Positions 47,301 through 59,300 of a stretch of 64,000 bases of DNA are shown here, in pieces. Every line of letters starts with the position of its first letter. Within the stretch, counting starts at the first letter, position 1. The stretch comes from Blastomussa wellsi. Lineage: Eukaryota > Cnidaria > Anthozoa > Scleractinia > Plerogyridae. Under the pieces are notes generated by a model. It was not told the DNA's origin and searched no databases. It saw nothing but the letters and a program-made list of their open reading frames with translations. A program made the position numbers and the translations under genes. The stretch spans positions 5,839,820 to 5,903,819 of the forward strand of contig OX393568.1 in NCBI GenBank assembly GCA_947652115.1, given 5' to 3'.

Positions 47301-50300
47301 TACAGAAGTGTGATAAACAAGTGAAATATTTTAAAAATTGAAAGGAAAGACCAATAATATTGGAGCTTTTTCAAATATATGAAAGAACAGTGAAAAAAGT
47401 GTGAGATCACTAATATTGTGTTACACCTGAATTTGAATGAAAATGTTATAGGTTTAGAGAAGGAAGAAAGAAACTTTTTTTTTTGGAACACCTACAAACA
47501 GTAGCCTGCGTTGCAGCCGGACGTGCCACATAATCTTCGGTATAGTCCATAAATGGAACAAGCTTTTGGGAGCCGTTGCACAGACGGACTATACCGGCAG
47601 TTTTGCCCGTCTGCAATGCAGGCTAACAAAGAGTTGCACATGCACTTTCAAGCATTCTTGTCTGCAGAGCCCACAGTTCTTCTAGTTTGCAGTAGAGATC
47701 AAGACCTCCGGCCGTCCCCAACACTGGAAGTCTGCTTGTGGAATCTGACCAGTGCAATTGGCTGAAAATCATAGAACAAGTACTCTGTGCATGCTCATAA
47801 TTTGGGGCCAGCCCAAGTTCTCAGACCAGAAATATCATGGGCTCACATTTTCAAGAAGTCCAAAATGCCATGTGCAAAACATGAATCCATAGGTACCATT
47901 CAGACAAAGTATCACTCTTTTTAAAATACTTTCCTGGAAACGAATGCTAATCGTCAATATGCTCACTGTCATGGAATTTGTGAAGAGCTTCATGCTTCTA
48001 TGCTATTAAGAAGTGATGCTTTGTTTCGCAAAAGTTTTGGTGGGTTTACTTGATTGTTTAAAAACGCCAAATACTTGCCCAGAATGAAGGAAATCGCTTA
48101 TCCGCAACGTAAATTGTTGAAAAAATTTCTGGTGGTGGTGGGAGACCAGACCCCCCCCCCCCCCCCTAGAAATTTGGCCCTTTGGGCAGTTTTGGATTAT
48201 TTTTGGGTGATTTTGGGTTATGTTTGGGAAGAAAGAGTTTATCTCAAAGGATTTTAAGAAATTATTATTGAAGATAAGTAGAATTTAGTAGATGGACAAC
48301 AAAACGTTTATTTCCAAACGGTATTTCCATCAGCTTATTTATCGTAGTCATTGTTTCCTTCAAAGGGTGACCACTTTTGGGTATAATTTGTTACTTCAGG
48401 ATTATAATGCTATGTTTAAAGCTCCATGTTTAATTATTTTATTTTTTAATTATTATATTATTATTTTTTCAGTTTTATAAGATTTTGCACACTTGATGAA
48501 TGCCGTGATGCAGTTTCAATGCTCCATGGGCGTTTGCTTGGCAACAGGACCATAACCGTTGAGTATGCGTGTGAAACCAAAGAAAGATTAGAAAGTGAAG
48601 ATCCAGATGATTTACCTGTAGACAGTATGTATTCTTGTTTACTTGTCTTGTGTATTATGGTTGTCATAACAGTAATCTTATTAGCAGGAAAAAAAATGAG
48701 AATATTTGCAATGGGTCTATTCACTGTACTGGATGATGAGTCAGAACCGTAATCATCAAATTTTTTATGCCTTGCCTGGAGGCGATCTTGTTTCCAGAGC
48801 CCTCTTTTCTTTTGGTCACTGCCAAGAACATGGCATCTGGCCAAGTCTGATTAGAAAGTCTGCAATTCTTGCACTTCCAGTCATTGTGTGCAGAGTCAAA
48901 GTTTATTATAGACTTGCTGCAAGTTGACTGTGCATGAGTTTCACATTAGAACACCAAGCAAGTAAAGCAAGCTTTTTAGGCCGCAAAGCAGTCATGGCCT
49001 AGTGAGCGACGAAAATCAGGCGGGTCATAAATAAAATAAGACCAAGTACTTTTTTGACCATCTAAAAGCACCCTCGAAGATGACTGGCCAATCTTGGTAC
49101 TAACTAAAAGAAGATCGGGCTCTGGAGATGAGAGTCAATTTTCAATAATGGAATTGGAAATAAAGAAAAGGTTAGTGGGCATGATGAATGGGCATGATAT
49201 AATTTTAGAGATGTTTTACAGAAACTATAGAAACATTTGATAACATTTTTTGGATATAAAGAATACAGTTGACTTGGTTCCTTGAAAAGCTTGGAAGATT
49301 TCTCTAAACATCACTTACTGTAAAAGAAACTGCATGGTTCGTTTTAAATTTTGTCCAGCTGCACTGTAAAGAAGATTTGCCCAAAATCTACCTTTCCCCA
49401 TGTGTCATGTGGTAAAACTGATAATTTTTAAAAGGGAACTTGATGTGGTAGCAAAGAGCCAAATATTTATGGTCACTTCTTCAGTGATTAATTCACAGTC
49501 TTTTGTGTCGATTTAATCCAATCAGAAGTCAACTGGAAGCTGTTTACTGCCTCTCATTGGATACTGACTGTATGATTTTTTATGATAGAAATAGTAATAG
49601 TGAAATAGTGAAATAGTGGTTGCCCTCTCAGGGTCCTTGATGTAGTTCTATAGTACATGTATTAGGGAAGCTGGAGCTTAAGCAAACCACAATTGCAACA
49701 TCAACGAGAACATCACTAAACAAAAGATTCAATGTGTGGTACAGATTTGTAGCTCTGCACGTCCGCTACAATTCTTTGTACATTTCTTTGCTGTCCTCTG
49801 CAAACAACAATGCAAAATGATAAAATTCTTTGTACTTTGTAGTAAGTGAACCAAAACGGCTAAATTTCACTTTTCTTTTTGAAAATAAACGCTGTCCTTA
49901 TATTTTCCACAAGAAATATGATTGTTTGAAAGCAACAGATGCACTGAATACATCAAGGTAATTGTGAGATCCGTACATAAAATATAAATTCAAAATTTTT
50001 AACCAAGTGTTGTCCTTGCCGTTGCCACCATTATTGTTTAAGCTCCCTGTTGTTGTAAATGTTTGACAGAACTGGATTGCTCCTTTTACAGGAAAGGACA
50101 AGCTTCTGAGGAATGACCTCCCGAAGCTTGAACATTTCCGTCCTATGTCTGAAACTGAATCTCAAGAAAAAATGGTTCTTTGGAAACTGCGCTGCTCTGC
50201 AACCAGGCAAAAGTCATCTAATGTAGGAGTTACAGTAAATGGACAAGGTATGGAGAATTGAGATGTTGATGATTTCTGTACTCTCTTTATATACAGGGGT

Positions 50301-53300
50301 TTCCAAACAAGCAGCAACTGCTGGAGTTCTGCCGGTTACCTGATTATTTGTAGCCGGTTACTTTGGTCATAGCAATCATCTTTGTGACAGCCGCCTACTC
50401 TTCCAGTGGCTGATGCTGACTTCAAAGCATTTTGAAACCCCTGATGCAGTTTTGATATCACTGATTACACGAATTGTATTCGTATGAATTTTACAGATTG
50501 GCATAAATATGACATGTATATAGTTCTTTTGTGGGAGGCACGGCGGCCTAATGGTTAGTGTGCTGGACTCTGGATTGGGCAGTCCGGGTTGGAGTACTAG
50601 AGGCGCTAGTCTTAGGGGTGACGAATGGTACATGCAACACTTTACGAGATGGTGAGACTAGCGTTTTTCTCTTAGAGCCTGAGACTTTTGAAGATTTTGG
50701 ATTGCAAGACCAAGATTGAGACACCAAAATGGCCTTGCAAAAAATATATGTATCAAGGCTGTTAGACATTCGGAACTGCTCAAAAATGACACTTCGAGAA
50801 CTGCAAAATTTGAGTAAAATTTGTGAGACCCTGCAGTCTTAAACCACTCTGTTGTATCCTGTCCATCTACTACAGTGCATTCAAAGTCATAGAGTGCTTT
50901 CATCATGTTGATTATCTTGCATGGTATGCCATAGCTTCTCGTAATCAGTCATAGACTATCCCTGTGGACTGAATGAAATGCCTTTTCAAAGTCTATGAAA
51001 TTAACATACAATGATGACTGCCACCCTGTTGACTGTTCAATGATATTTCTTAATATGGAAATTTACTCTGTAGTTCCTCTGCCTGGTTGGAAACCTGCTT
51101 GTTCCTTTCTAAACTTTGATTCCACTCCAGTTCGCTTACTGACAACTGACAGCAGTCCATGCCAGTCTTTGCTCTCCTTCAGATTTCCCTTTTTCGGCAG
51201 TTTGACAATCAGTCCTTTTCTCCATTGTCTTGGTGTCTTTTCTCCTCTCCACACTATGTCCATGATCTCCTTGACTTTAGTGATAGCATAGTCAATGTCA
51301 GCTTTAAGAAGCTCTGCTTGTATGTTGTCGATACCTGGCGCTTTTCCATTCTTCAGATGTCCTATTGCCTTCCTCACTTCTGCTCTTCTGGGTTCAGATG
51401 TATCTCGTCTATTTCATTCGGCAGTTCTATCTCCACTTACTGGATTGCTGGGGTTCTCTCTATTTAGCACCTCGGCAAAGTGCTCCAACCATCGTCTGGT
51501 TTTACTTCCTTTATCATTAAAAGGCCATTGTCACGATAATGTGCATGTGCAGCCTTAATTAGCACAAAAGTGTTTTAACCAATAGAAACTTGGTAAGGTT
51601 GCACACTGCACACTGCCACGAACCACCATGGCCTTCTGTAATTGTTTTGGAGATTTCACATGCATAATGAACAACTCTTTGTCTAGCCTCATCCCTTTGT
51701 CTTAGCTTTCATCCCGAACTGCTTTGTGTATTTCCCATTGAGAACGTCATATTTGCTGTGATGTTCATATGTAAATACAAGCAATATATTTCGTTTAAAA
51801 CTTCCGCAAATGACAAAATAATCATTTACCTCAATTTTAATAGCTTTTGCAAGCCTTGTGAGGTTGATGGAAGAGGATTTTAATCGCATAAATTAAGTTT
51901 GATTTCTGGTCCATCAAAACAGAAATCAAATCGTCACACATGTGCAGAAAAGTCCATCCTCTCTGATCTTGCACCGATTAACTTCTGCTTGATGGCTTTC
52001 CTCTGGTCTATAAGTGCTGCAGTAGCTGAGATATCTGTGTCCTAGTTGTTACAAAATTTGAACCAAAATCCTGGTTGAAGTGTTTGCATATTGTAGTGTG
52101 ACATTCACAGCATGATATACAATTGTCATGCGGGCATGCAAGGTCAGGGCTGAAAATAATTTCCGTAGAGTCTCTGGTCACAATGACCGGCCAAGAACGT
52201 TTTAGCCCGGTCACATCTCATATCTGGCCGGACAAATAAAATTTGTACCCTGCAATTTTCCCCTAGCAGTCCTAAGTTCCCTATTTTTGCCCATGGAATG
52301 AATGAATGAATTCGTAAAATTGTTACATGTATGTTGCAATATTCAGGACGTGTACGTGCAATGTTCAGGAGGTGAGGTCCAGTGTTGACAACAAATACTG
52401 TAAATATTCTGCATCATTATCACATTGTGTGCTGAAGAGTAAAGCGATAATGTGGTGAGCAAATAAAAGGAAAAAACTCGCCGAAAATTTGAAGCGTATC
52501 AGATAACTGTGTGCGAGACTTGAGCCAGATGTTCGTTTTTTCACTTTTAAAACCTAAAATTTTCTGTTAAAGGTGGGCAAATGAAATGAACTTGAAATCA
52601 ACTTTGTTTGATTTAAACTTTCACGCAAAGTGAAACGAACAAACTGGACAAAAAGAGATGAAGTATTTTCAAATTTCAACCCGTGATATCGTGCCATGAA
52701 TTAATTGATTAATTTTGTTACAGTCCGTATCGATTTAGGTTGAAATTCTCATGACATGTGCAGCTACAATTTTTAATGAAACATTTACTCTTTGCCATTA
52801 CCTTTCTGACCTGTTTTTAATTCAAATATTTTCATTAGTTTTTTAGTTTACTGTCACCTTTCTTGTTCATTTTTGCGTTCGGTAGTAAAACTTCAGCTTG
52901 TGTTTCCAGACATGCCGCCGTATAACAATGAAAACAGAACACAAAACACAAATAAATTTGAAAAGAAGCTAAAGTTTTAATTGTACCTGTTACTTTTTTC
53001 TGAGCTTTGGAACTAATTTGCGTGGTGGAAAAAATAAACAACTTTTTAACTTGGGTCTTGCAGTTCGCGAACCCTAAGTCATTTTCCCCACAAATTTATT
53101 TTCTTTTCAGTTTAACAAAACAGCGAGCGAGGTGCATTCTTATAGTAAACAACAACACAGTAACGTTATTTCCTCCATATGGTCGAATGACACCCATCAA
53201 CATGACCGGCAATGCGAAAGGTTGACTAGTCAAAACCCGAATCAGGCCGGACATTGTCCGTTGACCGGTCGTTATTTTCAGCCCTGAAGGTATGTTCAGC

Positions 53301-56300
53301 TACCAGTGTTATCATTGGAAATATTTATTAATTGACTTTTAATTAGTGGTTGATTAACTTTTAATTAGTTGGCGGAGGAGGAGTTTAGGACAGCTCACGG
53401 ACAAGACGAACGAAAATATAAAATTAAGCCTGTGCAGAGCTAGAGCTGTGCTCGCATGTGTGCGCACAGCTAATAAAAATAACAAGTAAGCAATTTTCTG
53501 ATATTATTTTTTGACTTTTAGAAGACAGCAAAGAAGAGGTTCTTATGAGTGCCCTTCAGGAAATAGTAAAGAAAGTAGCCAGCCTTCCATGTGATACTTT
53601 GGCTCCACCCTCGGGATCAGAGGGTTCTCCATGCTCACCTTGGATTTTAAAAGAGTTAAATAGGTATGTTCAAGCCTCTGCATGAGTCAGGACGTGGCAA
53701 ACTAGCTTTTGATAAATTTCCATTTTTTCTTTCGTGGTGTAAAGTTGATCAGTTTATGTGCTCCCATGTCAGTCAAGTTCATCATTTTGACTGTTTTACC
53801 TGATATATCAAACATGAGCAAATGTTTGTATTTTTGCTTGTTCCAACAATTGTCTTAGAATGAGTTTATTACTTGTGTTTCACAGCTGTACATAATATAA
53901 AGTTGGAGTATTTTTGACGAACTTCAAGGTGCTGTGAAATGTCACAAAGAATTCCCTTTTATTGTTTGTTATATGTTCTCAATCAAAACTAAAGCTATGA
54001 AGCAAACATAGAAATAAAAATCTGAGGAGCGAGGGAGGCGCAGTGATAAGAGTGCTTGCCTCCCACCAATGTGGCCCTGGTTCGATTCCCAGACCCGGCA
54101 TCATATGTGGGTTGAGTTTGTTGTTGGTTCTCTCCTCGCTCTGTGGGATTTCCACCCTCCTCACAAACCAACATTTCTGAATTCCAATTCGACCTGGATA
54201 GAGGACCCGCATGAAAACCAGCCGAGGCTAAATATCGTTATTTGCAGGTAAATGTCTTTATTTAAAAATCGGTACTAATTTTTAGTTCACATAATTATAC
54301 AAACTACTGGTAATGGTTCTTATTTCTTTTGTTTTAACCTTATGAAGTATTTATGCTTTGAAAAGCATTTGTTGCAGCCATGGGCCTAATGATTGGTGCA
54401 TTAGACTCTGGATTGAGAGGTCTGGGTTTAAGTCTAACCAACACTGCAGAAAAACAAGAGAAAGTGAAAATTTTGGCAATTGTTATTTAAACCCCTGAAT
54501 TTATACTAGAGGTAGATTGTTCTATGTTTATTTACCTCTCAATTTCCACCTTCATAATTTTGTTTCCAATTTTTGCCTTGAGTTCGCAAGTACATTATCT
54601 TTGATTTTTGACCAAGGTGACATAAAATTACATAAAAATGCACTAATTCTGGGATTTTCCTGTTAATCCCTGATTGTAGAGATTTCCGCAGCCAGAAGGA
54701 GGGAAAATTTAGGCAACCACAAATTGCTGGCTGACTAGCACTTTTTATCAAGTTGCCAGCTGGTGCCAAGGCCAAAAAGTCAATTTCTGACCCTGTGACT
54801 AATGTCATTTATTTCATTATGGTTGTAACAGAGTGAGGGTGGCACACCAATATGGCACGTGTTTGATTCTGGCCCAGTGCCACATGTGGGTTGTTGGTTC
54901 TCTCCTCACCCCAAGGGTTTTTCTCTGGGTTCTCCAGTTTTCTTCCCTCCTCAAAACTGACATTTCTAAATTTCGATTCGATCTGGAAAGAGGACCTGCA
55001 TGAAAATCTTAAATTGCTACAGCAATTGATTGCATTGATCATGGTGGCTGGACATCGTTCTTGCTTACTCTTGAATGCTTGTGCTTTTCTTTGACTGGAT
55101 ATGGAAAATTGTTATCTTCACAAATGCTTCAGTAATGATTTTCCAAACAGTTCTTGTTCCTCTAACTGTCTAAGAATTGGCTTCATTGTTGCAATGAAAG
55201 TAATGTGTTGGTAACTTGGTGCTTTCTTCAACACATGCAGTGGTAGCAGTGGTGTGTTCACACAACAGTCAGATTCAGGCAAGCTTGAGGAGGACGAAGC
55301 AATGAAGTGCAATGGGGCTCACAAAGATGACATACCTCGAGTGGCAGATGTAAAGTATGCTCATGACAAGGAATCAACAGATAATCGGAAAGATCTTAGG
55401 CAACCACAGGCATTGCCATTAATCAGGGAAGGACAAGCACAATCTCCAGAAGATAATGTTCCAAATTTATTTACAACGCCAGACAGCCAAAGGTCCAGAA
55501 ACAACCCATTTCAAGTTAACCTCTCTTCAAATAGCCTAGGAGGTACACCTTCTCCAAGAAGATATTTGTCAGCAAACATCCCAGGGGATACACCCTCAAC
55601 TGGAAATGAGTCCTTTACAAGTAGCCCAGAAGTTACTCCTTCTCCCAGAAGTAGCCCTGGTGTGACACCCTCTTCAGGAAGTTATGTGTCTCGGAGTAGC
55701 CCTGATATGACACCCTCTCCAGGAAATGATTTCCCTCTTAGTAGCCCTGATATTTTACCCTCTCCGGGAAGACATGCATCCCCAAGTGGTGTTGTACCAC
55801 ATGTGTCTCCAAATTCATCTGGAGCTGCACACTCTCCAGGAAAAGATGATAGCTCCTGCAGTGAGCTGGAAGCTAATGCAAGTGACTCTGTTAGCCTTAG
55901 TTCACTCTCACCAGAAAGACCAGTCAGGCAACATTGTAAGTTTTGTCATGGACAGAGCCCAACAAGAGGACATGCTTCAGAATCAAGCCTGTCAGAGAGC
56001 ATAAGTTCTTCGTCCTCTCACCATACAGTTTCATGTGCATTTTGCCATGAAGATACAGAAAGATCAGGTAAACTAGATGATAGTCATGCAATAGCTGATC
56101 AAAAATGTGAGAGACACATTCAATGTGACGGCAAACATTCACTAGAAACTCCCAGTATTAACTGTGGGGCGCATGATGGACAATCTGATGGAAGTAACTT
56201 CTCAAGAATGGGACTCTGTTCCTTTGATTATAATTCACCAAGATTTCTGGCATCAAGGCTACCATTTGGTTTGCCATTTCCTCCAGGATGGCAGCAACCA

Positions 56301-59300
56301 TGGCCTGGAGTTGGACCAAGAGGTCCAGTGGGAAATCCTGCTCTAAGGTACCGACCACCTGTTGGAAGACATGATATGGGCTCCACAGGAAGGGGGCGAC
56401 CCTTTGCACCAAGTTTTCCCAGCGCAAGTAGTGTGCATATAAGAACTCAAGGTGACTTAGAGAAACTTAATGCTAGTGTTCCTTTAACTTTGCATCCAGA
56501 GCAGAGTTCATATGAAAAGAACAATTTAGAGACACAAAAAGACACAATAGAGAACAGCAAATATACATTGAGTGATGGAGGGTCAATCAACTCAAGACCC
56601 TCTCCAACTCTCCCTTCACTCTCAAAAAGTGGAGAATCAGCTAGTGCCAAAAGTATTTCAGTTGGTAGCTGTTCTACAAAGGAACCTGCAAGTCTTTGCC
56701 CAACAAGCGGTTTATCTCCTAAGATTGACTTTTACACAATTCCTAAAGAATCAAAAGACAAGACTGGATGCCAAGGTATTTCACAAAGTCAGGAGCCTGA
56801 CAGAATGGAAAGAGTCAGTGATGAGGAACAGCTTCTTGCCTCACCTCCGAGCTCCACCCTGCCAAAACATGAAGTTAATGTGGAAAGTACTGGTACCACC
56901 AAAACACCACCTTCCAAGATGAACCAAAGTGAATCACTTCTGAAGGAACACAAGGTAAATTTCTAACATATCATGCCAGTTTAGTGGTGTTTGATATTAC
57001 AGCTTCATGTTGTGTTTGCATGCACTGAGTGCAGAGGATTGTAGGTGCTAAATTATTTGTACTATGAGCTCAAATGTTTTGTGGCGAAATGGTTGAGGTG
57101 TAGCCAAATTGACTGTCTCGCAAAGAAAACATGAGTAGGTTTTCTAATTTCCTTAGTGAAGGCTACCCTATTTCCTATTTCCTTGGTCCATTCTATACAT
57201 TTAGAAATGATATTTGCAAATAGCAGAGATATCAACCTAAAAAAATTGAAAGCTGGGAGACCGCCAATTTTGCGTCAAGATACCTCTTAGTCTTCAAAAC
57301 AGAGTTAAAATTAGAGCCCTACCAATTCCTTCTGTATCTGGGAGACTCCTGGATAATCCGGGAGAGTTGGCATGAATGAAATAGCCTGCATTGAAAATGA
57401 GCTTGTATTGCATTGCTGTCATGTCCTTTCCAGGCTTTGTACTCTCATAAACCATAGCTCTTGGCAAAATGTTCCGAAACAGTGTTTGCTTGATTATTCT
57501 CAACATAATTAAAATGGGTGCCACTTTTTAAATCCTGGCTTGACCAGCAGAAAAATATCACTGGCAAAAGTTGAACAACCAATCAAACACACAAATTTGC
57601 TACAGATCCCAAGTAATTTCCAGCAATGTAGTAGTTGTGTTATGATGTATTTGTTTGTTTGTTTTGCTTGTGTGTTTGTTTATTTTCAATCTTTGAAACC
57701 GGTTAGAGGTCCCTATTCTTGGTTCTGGTTATAAAAGGATTGTGTCCTCTGGGGAGAAAATGTTCTTTACTTGAAAATGTTACTCCTTTCCTTTAATTCT
57801 GTTTCTTTCTCCTACTTTAGAGCGAGTTAAAACGAGTTGTGCAGGCAAATGAAATGTTGCGCCAACACATCGACTGGCGAATATCAGGAAGGGTTACCGA
57901 TGACAGCAGGTACTGTATCTTGCAAAATGTTAGTAATAACTGAATGTTGCTCTTTGCTTATTTTATTTATTTTTTGCTGCAGATGACTTCCTTGCGATTT
58001 CAATGATATTTCTGTTTGATATTTTTATTTCCTTTGTTTGTGCAAGTTATTTCGTACTTATTTGCTTGCTCACTTTCAATGTGGTGCTTGCCTTTTGTGT
58101 TTTGATTTAGCACCCATCCTTCTTCTCTCTGGTTTCTCCAACTAGTTTCCTTTCAAATATTTCATTATTCAGTGTGGTAAAGAGGCATCTCTCAAGCCTT
58201 GTGGGGGAACCCAAATCGCAAGGCTTTACCTTTTTTCAGTCTGGTCAGAAATATCTATTCTCATCTGGGTCCCTGGAGCAGTACTGCTTAGGAGCCCACT
58301 TTTTAATGTTAGACCCATGCAGCCCAAAACCCCTCTGAGACCCTCATTGATCTCTTCATCTTTTTTATTTGTAGTCATTGGTTGTTTTGGGAGTGGTTTC
58401 ATTATAATTTCAGTGTAAAAGCTGAGCGTTTCTGTGTGAACTTTTTAGGGAAGCCCTGAAAGGCCAGATTCACATAAAAGAAATGCAGTTGCAGAAAGAA
58501 AAGGAAATTATGCGTGCAAGGTATCCCTTATAAATTAGCTTTTATTCTATTCTATTTGTATTTTTTAATCTTGAGTGTGTTATATTTGCAACGCCTGTGC
58601 AGCAAGATTTTTAGTCGGGTACAGGGGGGGGGGGCTGAAACGCGTAAGCCAAGTTTAGGGGGGAAGAGGAAGCTGGGTGCCTTTCCTTTCTGCATAAAAA
58701 TAATTATCAAACAAAGTCCCTAGATACAAATTAACGCAACAGGTGATTTTAAAGTACCTAACAGATCATAGTACAATAGTAAACCAAACGATTTTCCTTA
58801 ACAACGACTAAAATTTGGTTTTCAAGTGTGATTTTTTAAAGATTCCCAAATTTCTTTAAATCTGTTGCTGTTCCTCTCACCAAAGTCATTCGCGATGTGA
58901 AGTAGACAGAGGTTATTATTGGCGCTCACAAACAAGATGTGTTATTTATTCGGTAATTTTGTTTATTTTTTCGTTTATGGCTTTCTTTGATTTTTTTTAT
59001 GCTTTGTTATTACCAGTTTTTGCCCTAAAATAGTGTGTGGAGGGGGTGCTCCCCCACTTTTTTACGGTAAAAATGATAATATCAAGGAGGGGAGGGGGCT
59101 TCCCTTACGGACTGAGCAACCCTACCCCTAATAAGATTAACCGGACTGCCAACGAAGCTAACCAGGGTGCTTTTCGGGGTAACCAGAATGCTGTTTAGGC
59201 CAACTGGAGTGTTTTCAGGTTAAAATAATAGCTCACGTTTTAACTAGAAATCGATATTTTCGTCTCAGACTTATGAAACAGGCAGACCAAAGGACAATAT

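Noticed and set aside
51600..51960. Minus-strand 66-codon frame near the repeat R copy
   Set aside because: It lies inside dispersed repeat R and has a counterpart in the other copy; no protein family is visible.
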